DNA of 64,000 nucleotides from Synechococcus sp. J7-Johnson (lineage in GTDB: Bacteria > Cyanobacteriota > Cyanobacteriia > PCC-6307 > Cyanobiaceae). Position 1 is the first letter of the stretch; each line of letters opens with the position of its first letter. The notes under the pieces are model-generated. The model was not told the origin of the DNA and made no database searches. It was given only the letters and a program-made list of their open reading frames with translations. The translations under genes were made by a program, and so were the position numbers. The DNA lies in assembly GCF_024345795.1 (NCBI RefSeq), contig NZ_JAGQBU010000006.1, forward strand, positions 55,907-119,906, in the 5' to 3' direction. This document shows positions 16,910 through 28,420 of the stretch, in pieces.

Positions 16910-18031
16910 CTAACCGAACAGCCCGCCGAACAGGCCGCTCTTGTGAGGATGGTCCTTGGCGGAATGGTGACCGGCCAGCTGCTCGAGCAGCTCCCGTTCG
17001 TGGCTGCTGAGCTTGGTGGGCACCTGCACCTTCACGGTGAAGAGATGGTTGCCCCGGGCCACCGGGTTGCCCAGCTTGGGAACTCCCTTGCCAGTGAGGG
17101 TGAGGGTGGTGCCGGGTTGGGTGCCTGCCGGAATCTCAAGGGTGGCCGCACCATCCACCGTGTCCACCTCGATCTTGTCGCCGAGGATCGCCTGGAGGTA
17201 GTTCACCGCCACCTCGGAGTGAATATGGATCCCGTCGCGGCGCAGCTTGTCGTGGGCCTGAACGAACAGGTACACGTACAGGTCCCCGGCGGGACCGCCG
17301 CGCTGGCCGGCATTGCCCTCGCCAGCCACGCGTAGGCGCGTGCCAGAGTCGACACCGGCGGGAATGGTGATCCGAAGCTTCTTGCGCACCTGCTGGACCC
17401 CCTGGCCGCCACAGGCGCTGCAGGGATCGGCGATCACCTGACCGGTTCCCTCACAGGTGGGGCAGGGGGCCACCTGGGTGAAGCTGCCGAAGGGGGTTCG
17501 GGTGGCCCGGCGCACCTGACCCTGACCGCCGCAGGTGCCGCAGGTGGTGGGTCCGCTGCCGCTCTTGGCGCCGCTGCCCTGACAGGTTGCGCAGGTTTCC
17601 AGGTGACGGATCTGCACCTCCTTCTCCTGGCCGAAGACCGCCTCGTTGAAGCTGATGCTCAGATCGAGGCGGAGGTCATCCCCCTGGCGGGGGCCACGGC
17701 GGCGGGGACCGGCTCCAGCTCCGCCGCCAGCAGCGGCACCGCCGAAACCACTGAAGAACGTCTCGAAAAGGTCGGCGAACCCTCCCATGTCGCCCATGTC
17801 GGGCGCGCCGGCACCGGAAACACCCGCTTCACCGAACTGGTCGTAGCGGGCCCGGGTCTGCGGATCACTGAGCACCTCGTAGGCCCGGCCGATCTCCTTG
17901 AAGCGGTCCTCCGCGCCGGACTCCTTGTTGATGTCGGGGTGGTATTGGCGGGCGAGGCGTCGATAGGCCCGCTTCAGGGTGTCGGCATCCGCGTCGCGGG
18001 ACACCCCCAGCAGGTCGTAGTACTCGGCCAT
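16910..18031 (-). CDS. dnaJ: Chaperone protein DnaJ
   Basis: A full type-A J protein of 373 residues that stimulates DnaK ATPase and delivers substrates. The J domain has HPD at 31-33. A Gly/Phe-rich linker follows at about 75-120 ([21 protein letters not shown]). Four CxxCxGxG zinc motifs are present ([32 protein letters not shown]), and then the C-terminal substrate-binding β domains. Its ATG overlaps the grpE stop (TGATG), so translation is coupled. dnaK lies far away in the window (61.8 kb). Confidence 0.97.
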   Translation of the reverse strand: MAEYYDLLGVSRDADADTLKRAYRRLARQYHPDINKESGAEDRFKEIGRAYEVLSDPQTRARYDQFGEAGVSGAGAPDMGDMGGFADLFETFFSGFGGAAAGGGAGAGPRRRGPRQGDDLRLDLSISFNEAVFGQEKEVQIRHLETCATCQGSGAKSGSGPTTCGTCGGQGQVRRATRTPFGSFTQVAPCPTCEGTGQVIADPCSACGGQGVQQVRKKLRITIPAGVDSGTRLRVAGEGNAGQRGGPAGDLYVYLFVQAHDKLRRDGIHIHSEVAVNYLQAILGDKIEVDTVDGAATLEIPAGTQPGTTLTLTGKGVPKLGNPVARGNHLFTVKVQVPTKLSSHERELLEQLAGHHSAKDHPHKSGLFGGLFG

Positions 18032-18747
18032 CAGCTGGATTCCTCACCACCCACTGTCCCGTCCTGGGCCGGGGACGCGGCCCCCTCCGAGGCCCCGGGA
18101 CCCGGTCCCATCGAGACTTTCACCAGAGCATGGCGCAGCACGCGCCCATTCAGCTGATAGCCGCGCTGGAGTTCCTCAATCACCAGGTCCTCGTTCACCA
18201 GGTCACTGGGCTCGCGCAGCACCGCTTCGTGCAGGTTGGGATCAAACGGTTCACCCTCCACCCGCATCGGGGCCACTCCCAGCTGCTTGAAGGCATCCAC
18301 CAGCTGCTTGTAGAGACCCTGATAGCTGCGATGGAGGCCCAGGGCCTCCTCACTCTGGGGATCGAGCTGCTGGCGGGCACGGTCGAAGTTGTCGACGACG
18401 GGCAGAATCTCGCTGAGGGTGGAGCAGGCGATCTGCAGGCGCAGATCCTCCTGATCGCGGCTCTGGCGTTTGCGGAAGTTGTCGAAGTCGGCGGCGATGC
18501 GCATGTACTGACCGCGCAGGGTCTCATGCTCACGCCGCAGGGTCTCGAGTTCCGCGGCCAGTCGCTGGGCCACGGACTTCGCGTCCGTCTCGGCACCGGC
18601 AGCTGCCGCAGCCTGCGGATCGCTGGTCACAGGCGCCGGGGCGCCGGTGTCGGCCGGAGATTCCACCCCCGACTGGTCAAGGTTTTGAATCTGGGAGTCC
18701 GCCTCGGCGGAGAGATCCTGTGGGAAGGGAGTGGCTTCGCCGCTCAT
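18031..18747 (-). CDS. grpE: Nucleotide exchange factor GrpE
   Basis: GrpE releases ADP from DnaK. The 238-residue protein has a disordered acidic N-terminus (1-60), a long coiled coil [20 protein letters not shown] leading into the family core [15 protein letters not shown], and the β-wing domain [16 protein letters not shown] with C-terminal [17 protein letters not shown]. The ATG at 18747 (MSGEATPF) is preferred; the frame is open to 18804 without a better start. It overlaps dnaJ by one base. No CIRCE operator is seen in the upstream 100 bases. It is divergent from pilB. Confidence 0.96.
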   Translation of the reverse strand: MSGEATPFPQDLSAEADSQIQNLDQSGVESPADTGAPAPVTSDPQAAAAAGAETDAKSVAQRLAAELETLRREHETLRGQYMRIAADFDNFRKRQSRDQEDLRLQIACSTLSEILPVVDNFDRARQQLDPQSEEALGLHRSYQGLYKQLVDAFKQLGVAPMRVEGEPFDPNLHEAVLREPSDLVNEDLVIEELQRGYQLNGRVLRHALVKVSMGPGPGASEGAASPAQDGTVGGEESS

Positions 18748-18849
18748 GCTGACTGCAACGCCAATCGGTCCTAAACATGTTGATGGTCGACGGGCTCTTC
18801 CCACAAGCGGCGGAAGCCCGCACCTGATCCCTTCGGCCCCGTCCTGGCC

Positions 18850-20658
18850 ATGACCCTCTCGGCGACACGCCCGGTCCCTGCGGCCGAAACGCTACAGCAC
18901 AGGCGGCTGGAGGCCGAGCTGCTCAGCGGTGAAAAGCTTCTGCTGCCAGTCGAGCTGCAGCTGGCCGACCCACGGGCCGCCGAAGCCTGCCCCACGATCG
19001 AAGCCCAGCAATGGCGCGAATGGGTTGCCCTGCCCCTGGTGCGCCAGGGGGAGCGGCTCCAGGTCGCGATCCCCAGCCATTGGCGGGCGCAGCAACGCCA
19101 GCAGCTGGAGGAGGCCGTGCTGGCCAACGGCATCACCCCCGACTTGCGCCTGGGGCTGGAAGAGGAGATCAGCGAGGCGCTGAAGCAGACAATGGCCGAC
19201 CGTCGTCATCGCCCCAGCGAAGACACCACCCTGGCCTCCCAGCCAAACGGCCTGTCCCTGCTGGAGGGCCTCAGCCTGGAGAGCCGCCTGGACGAGGCTC
19301 CCGCCGATCAGGAGCAGGAGCTGGATCTGGAGGAGAGCCTCAGGGCCTCCAACGCCTCACCGGTGGTGAGCCTGGTGAACCGCATCCTGATCCAGGCGAT
19401 GGAGTCAGAGTCGAGCGACATCCACGTGGAACCGGAGGAGGACGGGCTGCGGATCCGCTTTCGCCAGGACGGGGTGCTGCATCCCGTCGAACACCTGCCC
19501 AGGAGCCTGGCACCAGCGGTCACCTCCCGCTTCAAGATCATGGCCGAGCTGGACATCGCCGAGCGACGGATGCCCCAGGACGGCCGCATCCGCCGGATGT
19601 TCCGCGGCCGCACAATCGAATTGCGGGTGAGCACCCTGCCGGGCCGCTGGGGAGAGAAGGTGGTGCTGCGGCTGCTCGACAGCGGCAGCACCCGCATGGG
19701 CCTCGACCGGCTGATCACCGAGCCGGCCACCCTGTCGACCGTTCGATCCATGGGCTCAAGGCCCTTCGGGATGGTGCTGGTGACCGGACCCACCGGGTCG
19801 GGCAAGTCGACCACGCTCTATTCCCTGCTGGCGGAACGGAACGAACCCAGCATCAACATCTCCACCGTCGAAGATCCGATCGAGTACATGCTCAAGGGCA
19901 TCACCCAGACCCAGGTGAACCGCGACAAGGGCTACGACTTCAGCACCGCCCTGCGGGCCTTCATGCGCCAGGACCCGGACGTGCTGCTGGTGGGGGAAAC
20001 CCGCGATGGGGAAACGGCCAAGACCGCCATTGAGGCGGCCCTGACCGGCCACCTGGTGCTCACGACCCTGCACTGCAACGACGCCCCCAGTGCCATCGCC
20101 CGGCTCAGCGAGATGGGCGTGGAGCCCTTCATGGTGAGTGCCTCCCTGATCGGAATCGTCTCCCAGCGCCTGCTGCGCAAAGTCTGCGGGACCTGCCGTG
20201 TGCCCTACCACCCAGGAGAGGAAGAGCTGGGCCATTTCGGCCTCTTCGCCAGCCAGGAGCAGTCGATCACCTTCTACAAAGCCCGAAGGGGACCCAGGGC
20301 CGACGGCAGCAGCTGTCCCACCTGCCAGGGACGGGGCTACAAGGGCCGCATCGGCGTCTATGAAGTACTGAGGATCAACGACAACCTCGCCAGTGCCATC
20401 GCCAAGGGCGCCAGCACCGACGTGATCCGCAATCTTTCGATCGAGACCGGCATGAAAACCCTGCTGGTCTATGGCCTGGAACTGGTCCGCCACGGCCAGA
20501 CCACCCTCGAGGAAGTGGAGCGGATGCTGCTCACCGACACGGAGCTGGAGTTACAGCGACGCACCCAGGCACTCACCACATTGACCTGCCAGGGTTGCGG
20601 GGCGGGACTCAGGGATGAATGGCTGGAGTGCCCCTACTGCCTGACCCCCCGTCGCTGA
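18850..20658 (+). CDS. pilB: Type IV pilus assembly ATPase PilB with extra zinc ribbon
   Basis: The extension ATPase of type IV pili. Residues 1-160 form an N-terminal GspE-like domain; the hexameric ATPase has [24 protein letters not shown], Walker [10 protein letters not shown] (313-321), the Asp box STVEDPIEY, Walker B region [12 protein letters not shown] and the His box LTTLHCNDA. The family's own zinc site is CGTC and [12 protein letters not shown]. Oddly, the last 26 residues add a second CxxC-CxxC module (Cys 580, 583, 594, 597). Start ATG at 18850 is 103 bases from divergent grpE. First gene of pilB-pilT-pilC; Walker A and B are intact. Confidence 0.95.
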   Translation: MTLSATRPVPAAETLQHRRLEAELLSGEKLLLPVELQLADPRAAEACPTIEAQQWREWVALPLVRQGERLQVAIPSHWRAQQRQQLEEAVLANGITPDLRLGLEEEISEALKQTMADRRHRPSEDTTLASQPNGLSLLEGLSLESRLDEAPADQEQELDLEESLRASNASPVVSLVNRILIQAMESESSDIHVEPEEDGLRIRFRQDGVLHPVEHLPRSLAPAVTSRFKIMAELDIAERRMPQDGRIRRMFRGRTIELRVSTLPGRWGEKVVLRLLDSGSTRMGLDRLITEPATLSTVRSMGSRPFGMVLVTGPTGSGKSTTLYSLLAERNEPSINISTVEDPIEYMLKGITQTQVNRDKGYDFSTALRAFMRQDPDVLLVGETRDGETAKTAIEAALTGHLVLTTLHCNDAPSAIARLSEMGVEPFMVSASLIGIVSQRLLRKVCGTCRVPYHPGEEELGHFGLFASQEQSITFYKARRGPRADGSSCPTCQGRGYKGRIGVYEVLRINDNLASAIAKGASTDVIRNLSIETGMKTLLVYGLELVRHGQTTLEEVERMLLTDTELELQRRTQALTTLTCQGCGAGLRDEWLECPYCLTPRR

Positions 20659-20705
20659 GTGTTGCGGGCCACCGGGGCGAAACTCAGAATCCAGATCAAC
20701 CCGGC

Positions 20706-21794
20706 ATGGTCCCGATGGAGCTCCAGATCGAGGAGTTGATGGAAGAGCTGGTCGAGCAGAAGGGCAGCGACCTTCACCTCTCAGCGGGCCAGCAACCCTA
20801 TGGGCGCTTCAACGGGGAGCTCCGGCCGATGCGGGAGCAGGCCCTGAGCGAGGAATCCTGCAACCGCATGATTTTCTCGATCCTCACCAACTCCCAGCGC
20901 AAGCAACTGGAACAGACCTGGGAACTCGACTGCTCCTATGGCCTGCGCGGCCTGGCCCGCTTCCGCATCAACGTCTTCAGCCAGCGCGGCACCTACGCCG
21001 CCTCCATGCGAGCCCTGAACAGCAAGGTGCCCACCCCCCAGGAGCTCGGCCTGCCTCCGGTGGTGGTGGACATCACCAAGCGGCCTTCGGGGCTGGTGCT
21101 GGTGACGGGGCCGACTGGATCGGGCAAGAGCACCACCCTGGCCTCGCTACTCGATTACATCAACCACAGCCGGGCTGAGCACATCATCACGATCGAAGAT
21201 CCGATCGAATTCGCTTACATCAATGACAAGAGCCTGATCCATCAGCGCCAGCTCAACGAAGACACCAAAAGTTTCAGCAATGCCCTCAGAGCAGCCCTGA
21301 GGGAGGACCCTGACGTGATTCTGGTGGGGGAAATGCGTGATCTGGAAACGATTCAGCTCGCCATCACCGCGGCCGAAACCGGTCACCTGGTATTTGCCAC
21401 CCTGCACACCAGTTCCGCCGCCCAGACCGTGGACCGCATGGTGGATGTGTTTCCGGCGGGCCAGCAGGCCCAGATCCGCACCCAGCTCAGCAGCAGCCTG
21501 GCCGCGATCTTCGCCCAGACACTCTGCCGCCGGAGTTCGCCCTCCAGCCACAGCTATGGCCGGGTCATGGCCCAGGAAATAATGTTAAGTACGCCGGCCC
21601 TGGCCAACCTGATCAGGGAGGCAAAAACCGCCCAGATCTATTCCCAGATTCAGACCGGAGGCCAACTGGGCATGCAGACTCTGGAAAAAGCCCTGGCCGA
21701 CATGGTCAAGCAGGGGGACATTGCCCTGGAGGAAGCCCGCACCCACTCAACCAAGCCGGATGAGTTGAATCGGCTGCTCAGCAACTCCCTCTGA
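20706..21794 (+). CDS. pilT: Type IV pilus retraction ATPase PilT
   Basis: PilT depolymerises pili and powers twitching and DNA uptake. The 362-residue protein has the N-terminal KGSDLHLSAGQQPYGRFNGELRP, Walker [10 protein letters not shown] (135-143), ITIEDPIEF, the Walker B region REDPDVILVGEMRDLETI and the AETGHLVFATLHTSSA His box. The AIRNLIRE-like C-terminal helix appears as ALANLIREAKTAQIYSQIQ. ATG at 20706 (MVPMELQIE) or 20715. It follows pilB by 47 bases and precedes pilC by 12, giving an operon of motor proteins and platform. Confidence 0.96.
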   Translation: MVPMELQIEELMEELVEQKGSDLHLSAGQQPYGRFNGELRPMREQALSEESCNRMIFSILTNSQRKQLEQTWELDCSYGLRGLARFRINVFSQRGTYAASMRALNSKVPTPQELGLPPVVVDITKRPSGLVLVTGPTGSGKSTTLASLLDYINHSRAEHIITIEDPIEFAYINDKSLIHQRQLNEDTKSFSNALRAALREDPDVILVGEMRDLETIQLAITAAETGHLVFATLHTSSAAQTVDRMVDVFPAGQQAQIRTQLSSSLAAIFAQTLCRRSSPSSHSYGRVMAQEIMLSTPALANLIREAKTAQIYSQIQTGGQLGMQTLEKALADMVKQGDIALEEARTHSTKPDELNRLLSNSL

Positions 21795-21806
21795 TCCAGA
21801 TCCTCC

Positions 21807-23210
21807 ATGCCTGCCTATCTGGCCACTTACACCAGCACCCAAGGCGACCAGCGGGAGCTGCGGCTGGAAGCCTCCGATCTGCCCGCGGCCCGCCGCAACC
21901 TGCGCCGGCGAGGCATCCTCGCCAGCTCCCTGGTGCCGGCGAAGGAAGGCTCCAGCCCGATCTTCACCGCCACCTATGCCAGTCAACGGGGCCAGCAGAA
22001 GGTGATCCAGCTGAAAGCCCCTGATCTGGCCAGCGCCAAGCGGGATCTGCGCCGAAGGGGCATTGCCGCAACCTCCGTTGTGCCGATGGCCTCGACCCGC
22101 TCAGTGCAGGCCAGTGGCGGCAAAGGGGGCACCAGTCTGTTCAGCCGGGATCTGGGGACGATGTTCCAGGCCAGACCCAGCGTGCGGGAGAAGGCGCTGT
22201 TCGCCAGCAAGCTCTCAGCGCTGGTGGATTCTGGCGTGCCGATTGTGCGGGGCCTCACCCTGGTGGCCAAGCAGCAGAAGAAGCCGATCTTCCGGCAGGC
22301 CCTCGAAGCAGTCGCCAGCGAAGTGAGCCAGGGGGTGAGCCTGGGCGTGGCGATGCGTCGCTGGCCCAAGGTCTTCGATCGAATCACCATCGCCATGGTC
22401 GAAGCCGGCGAACTCGGAGGGGTTCTGGATGAAACTCTGAAGCGGCTGGCCCTGTTGCTGGAGCAGAACGCCAAGCTGCAGAATCAGATCAAGGGAGCCC
22501 TGGCCTATCCGGTGATCGTGCTGCTGATCGCCATTGCCGTCTTCCTCGGCATGACGATTTTCCTGATCCCCACCTTTGCCGAAATCTTCGAACAGCTGGG
22601 CGCAGACCTGCCTGTCTTCACCCAGATGATGGTGAATCTGAGCGCCCTGCTTCGCTCCGCATTCTCTTTATTCCTGATCGCCTTTCTGATCCTGGCAGGA
22701 TGGCTGCTGGTCGGTGTTTACAACACTCCCCTGGGCAAACGGCGGATCGACGGCTTCATCCTGAAGCTTCCCCTGTTCGGCGACCTGATTCAGAAAACCG
22801 AAACAGCCCAATTCTGCCGAACCTTCAGCTCCCTGAGCAAAGCGGGTGTGCCGATTCTTATGAGCCTGGAGATCGTTCGAGACACTTCTCGCAATTCAAT
22901 CTTTGCCGATACGATCGAGGACTGCCGGGTGGAGATTCAGGATGGCATTCCCGTTAGCGTCGCTCTCTCCCGTAAGAACGTGTTTCCAGAGATGGCTCTG
23001 AGCATGCTGGCAATTGGCGAAGAAACGGGAGAAATGGATGCCATGCTCTCCAAGGTCGCTGATTTCTACGAAGACGAGGTGGAGGTGGCAGTCAAAGCGC
23101 TCACCTCTCTCCTGGAGCCCATCATGATCGTGATCGTCGGCATCATCGTGGGTGCGATTCTCGTGGCCATGTATCTCCCGATGTTCTCGGTCTTCGACAA
23201 GATTCGCTGA
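21807..23210 (+). CDS. pilC: Type IV pilus inner-membrane platform PilC (GspF family)
   Basis: PilC is the membrane platform that PilB and PilT act on. The 467-residue protein has two GspF domains (about 130-255 and 330-455), each with hydrophobic segments such as YPVIVLLIAIAVFLGMTIFL and IMIVIVGIIVGAILVAM. The motifs REKALFASKLSALVDSGVPIVRGL and TAQFCRTFSSLSKAGVPILMSLEI are the repeated family signature. Unusual is the N-terminus: a 46-residue module (2-47) is followed by a second copy (51-96), nearly half identical, before the first GspF domain. Most PilC proteins have one such module. Last gene of the pilB-pilT-pilC operon. Confidence 0.95.
   Translation: MPAYLATYTSTQGDQRELRLEASDLPAARRNLRRRGILASSLVPAKEGSSPIFTATYASQRGQQKVIQLKAPDLASAKRDLRRRGIAATSVVPMASTRSVQASGGKGGTSLFSRDLGTMFQARPSVREKALFASKLSALVDSGVPIVRGLTLVAKQQKKPIFRQALEAVASEVSQGVSLGVAMRRWPKVFDRITIAMVEAGELGGVLDETLKRLALLLEQNAKLQNQIKGALAYPVIVLLIAIAVFLGMTIFLIPTFAEIFEQLGADLPVFTQMMVNLSALLRSAFSLFLIAFLILAGWLLVGVYNTPLGKRRIDGFILKLPLFGDLIQKTETAQFCRTFSSLSKAGVPILMSLEIVRDTSRNSIFADTIEDCRVEIQDGIPVSVALSRKNVFPEMALSMLAIGEETGEMDAMLSKVADFYEDEVEVAVKALTSLLEPIMIVIVGIIVGAILVAMYLPMFSVFDKIR
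21810..22094 (+). repeat. Tandem duplication of the PilC N-terminal module
   Basis: Two in-frame copies at 21810-21947 and 21957-22094 (period 147 bases, 49 codons). The protein copies share ATY, the LRRRGI core and the SxVP-like end, about 22 of 46 positions identical by eye. The DNA copies have diverged, so this is an old, selected duplication and not a recent slip. Confidence 0.8.
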
Positions 23211-23225
23211 ACGTCGACGCACCGC

Positions 23226-24497
23226 TCAGTCCGCCCGGTCCGCCCGGGCGATGGCGCCTCCGGCCAGCCAGCCGCTGGTCCAGCAGTGCTGAAAGTTGAA
23301 GCCGCCGGTGACTCCGTCCACATCCAGCAGTTCTCCGGCGAAGTACAGGCCGGGCTGCTTTCGGCTCTCCATCGTGGCCAGGTTCACTTCCCCCAACGTG
23401 ACACCGCCAGCCGTGACGAATTCCTCGCCGAAGGGGCCGCGGCCGCCCACCGCGTAGGAGCTGGAGCGCAGGGCGCCCAGCAGATTGTCCTCGTCGCGCC
23501 GGCGCAGATCAGCCCAACGCTGGTCGGAAGCCACACCATGACGGTCCAGGAGGTGAATCCAGAGCCGGCGGCTGAGCTCGGGCCAGGGGCGGGCATTGAG
23601 CAACTGGCGACGGGCCTGCTGCGCGCGGGCGTTCTGGAAACGTTGCCTGAGCTCATCGGCGGAGCAGCCGCCGCTCCAGTCGATCGAGAGCTCGGCCCTG
23701 TAGCCGCTGTCTTTAAGCGCCCGGGCCGCAAAGGCGGTGAGCCGCAGGGTGGCCGGACCGCTCACCCCCCAGCCGGTGATCAACAGCACCCCGCGCTCAC
23801 GAAAGCGCCTTGAGGGCAGCCGCAGCTCCAGTTCCACCGGATCCATCACCACTCCGCGCAGGGCCGCCAGGGGATTGGCCTCCAGGGCCAGGGTGAACAG
23901 GGAGGGCACCGGTGCCACCACTGCATGGCCCAACTGACTGGCCAGCTGACGGCCACTGGGATGGCCCCCGGTGGCGAGCAGCAGGCGATCGGCGCTGAGG
24001 CTGCTGGAAGCCCCATGGGCCAGCCCCGGTGCCAGGCGCAGCCGCAGGTTGAAGCCACCACCCTCGAGCGGATCCACCTGGCGCAGGGAGGCCCCCCTCC
24101 ACACCGTCACCCCGGCGGCGGCGGCCGCCGCCTCAAGCACGGCCACCACGCTGCTGGAGCGGTTGCTGCGGGGGAAGAGGCGGCCGTCGGGTTCCTCCAC
24201 CAGCTCCAGCCCCCGCTCGGCGAACCAGGCCAGGCAGTCGCCGGGGGCGAAGCGGCTGAACGGCCCGCGCAGGGCCCGCGACCCACGCGGATAGTGCCCC
24301 ACCAGGGCCAGCGGATCCCAGCAGGCATGGGTGACGTTGCAGCGCCCGCCGCCGCTGATCAGCACCTTGCCCAGCGGCTGGGGTGTGGCCTCCAGCAGCA
24401 ACACCCCCGCCAGCCCCTGCTCCGCAGCGGTTATGGCCGCCATGTAGCCGGCGGGCCCGCCCCCGGCGACCACCAGGGACCAGTCGACAGGCAGCAT
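23226..24497 (-). CDS. HI0933-family NAD(P)/FAD-dependent flavoprotein
   Basis: A 423-residue flavoprotein of the BaiN/HI0933 group. The FAD dinucleotide loop is AGGGPAGYMAA (11-21), followed by the family signature GKVLISGGGRCNVTH, LFPRSNRSSSVV, and LLLATGGHPSG. The C-terminal FAD site is YFAGELLDVDGVTGGFNFQHCWTSGWLAG. Substrate is unknown; family members reduce or oxidise various organic or quinone substrates. The ATG at 24497 gives the correct N-terminus; the upstream extension of the frame overlaps dus. The dus start lies 7 bases away on the other strand, so the two share a very short divergent spacer. It converges on pilC with 15 bases between. Confidence 0.9.
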   Translation of the reverse strand: MLPVDWSLVVAGGGPAGYMAAITAAEQGLAGVLLLEATPQPLGKVLISGGGRCNVTHACWDPLALVGHYPRGSRALRGPFSRFAPGDCLAWFAERGLELVEEPDGRLFPRSNRSSSVVAVLEAAAAAAGVTVWRGASLRQVDPLEGGGFNLRLRLAPGLAHGASSSLSADRLLLATGGHPSGRQLASQLGHAVVAPVPSLFTLALEANPLAALRGVVMDPVELELRLPSRRFRERGVLLITGWGVSGPATLRLTAFAARALKDSGYRAELSIDWSGGCSADELRQRFQNARAQQARRQLLNARPWPELSRRLWIHLLDRHGVASDQRWADLRRRDEDNLLGALRSSSYAVGGRGPFGEEFVTAGGVTLGEVNLATMESRKQPGLYFAGELLDVDGVTGGFNFQHCWTSGWLAGGAIARADRAD

Positions 24498-24503
24498 GGG
24501 GGA

Positions 24504-26923
<2,420 letters not shown>

Positions 26924-26979
26924 CGAAGCCAAACCGTGCCGCGAAGCGTCAGCTTGGCATCCGACCCTGGCGGCCGCAC

Positions 26980-28344
26980 TCAACCAGGCAGGGAGGGGAG
27001 CACCACCTCCTCACGCACCTTCAGCACCACCATCGAGGCATCGTCGTTCAGCTGATGGTCAGCACCCACGAAGCGGTCGAGCCGGTCGAACAGTGCATCG
27101 AGAACACCCTGGGCGCTCTTGCCCGCCCGACAGGCTTCTGCCAGGTGCCGCTGCAGGCGCTCCTCCTCGAAGCGTTCACCCGTGAGGCCGAGGGCTTCAC
27201 TGACTCCATCGGTGTAATAGAGCACCACATCACCGGGCTCCAGCAGCACCCGCTCGCAGCCGTACTGGGCCTCCGGTTGCAGGCCGATCAGCAGCCCGGG
27301 AGCGTCGAGGCGCTCCACCTCATGGCGCTGGTGCCGCCAGAGCAGCGGCGGATTGTGGGCGGCGTTGGCATAGCGCAGCAGGCGGCTGCGGGGATCGAAG
27401 TCGGAATAGAAGAGGGTGACGAAGCGGTGCGAATGAGCCAGATCCTCCTGCGCCAATTCGTTGAGGTCATGCAGAATCCGGTCGGGGGCATGGCCGCTGA
27501 GCACCTCGGCCCGCAGCATCCCCCGCAGCAGGGTCATCAGCAGACCGGCCGGCACCCCCTTGCCCATCACATCGCCCATCACCAGGGCCCAGCGGGAAGT
27601 TTCGCGGCGGCGTCCGCTGAGCTGGGGCCGGGTCGGGATGAAGTCGTAGTAATCGCCCCCCACCTCGAAGGCCGGTCGGCAGCGGGCGGCCAGCTCCACC
27701 CCCTCAATCACCGGACAGTGATCGGGGAGCAGCTGTGCCTGGATCTCGGCGCCCGTGTTGAGCTGGCGATCCAGGCGCTCATGACGGCGGCGGTCCTCCT
27801 GCAGCAGCTCGGTTTCGATCGCCACGCCCGTTAGGTCGGCCACCAGCTGCACGTGGCGGCGGTGGACATCGCTCCAGGTCAGGCCTTCGGCGCTGCCAAA
27901 GACGTAAAGGCGACCGCGGGCCCGGCTGCGGGCCACCACGGAGGTGCCGAACAGCTGCACCTCCCCCAGCAGACGGCGCACCTGCAGATCGAGCTGGGAG
28001 ACCTCCTCCTCCTCAGCCAGGCCAGCGGGCAGATCCAGCTCCCCCAGCAAGCGCACCAACTCGCCGCTGCGGGCCGCGGGACTGGCCTGGGTGTGCTCCC
28101 GCCAGAGGCGCCCATCGGGGTGGAAGACCACCAACAGACTGCCCTCGGCTCCCACCAGTCGTGAGGAGACCAAAGGAACCAGCTCCAGGAAGCGGTTCAG
28201 ATTGGTGAAGCTGCGCAGGGCAAAACTCAGGGAGGCAAGCAGCTCCTGGTTGCGCCGTTGTTCCCGGCTGAGGCTGTCTAGCAGTTGCCGCAGAGAAGCC
28301 GATGCCGTGAGGGCCTGGTGGGGCCGGGGCAATGGCAGTGGCAC
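26980..28344 (-). CDS. PP2C-family (SpoIIE-type) serine/threonine phosphatase with GAF-like domain
   Basis: About 454 residues. The N-terminal part (roughly 30-190) resembles a GAF sensor domain, and 235-450 is the SpoIIE-type phosphatase with the metal motifs [31 protein letters not shown] and [10 protein letters not shown]. Such proteins reverse partner-switching phosphorylation of anti-sigma antagonists or other regulators. The start is uncertain: no ATG lies near the end of ftsY, so I use GTG at 28344. The frame runs on through the ftsY 3' end, so a coupled upstream start is possible. Downstream is argH, upstream ftsY, same strand. Confidence 0.88.
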   Translation of the reverse strand: MPLPLPRPHQALTASASLRQLLDSLSREQRRNQELLASLSFALRSFTNLNRFLELVPLVSSRLVGAEGSLLVVFHPDGRLWREHTQASPAARSGELVRLLGELDLPAGLAEEEEVSQLDLQVRRLLGEVQLFGTSVVARSRARGRLYVFGSAEGLTWSDVHRRHVQLVADLTGVAIETELLQEDRRRHERLDRQLNTGAEIQAQLLPDHCPVIEGVELAARCRPAFEVGGDYYDFIPTRPQLSGRRRETSRWALVMGDVMGKGVPAGLLMTLLRGMLRAEVLSGHAPDRILHDLNELAQEDLAHSHRFVTLFYSDFDPRSRLLRYANAAHNPPLLWRHQRHEVERLDAPGLLIGLQPEAQYGCERVLLEPGDVVLYYTDGVSEALGLTGERFEEERLQRHLAEACRAGKSAQGVLDALFDRLDRFVGADHQLNDDASMVVLKVREEVVLPSLPG

Positions 28345-28420
28345 GCGGCTGGCGGAATGCGGCTCGAAACAGGCGGCCGCAGGGGCCGAACGGTAGCAGT
28401 AATCCCCCAGTGCCCGCCGC

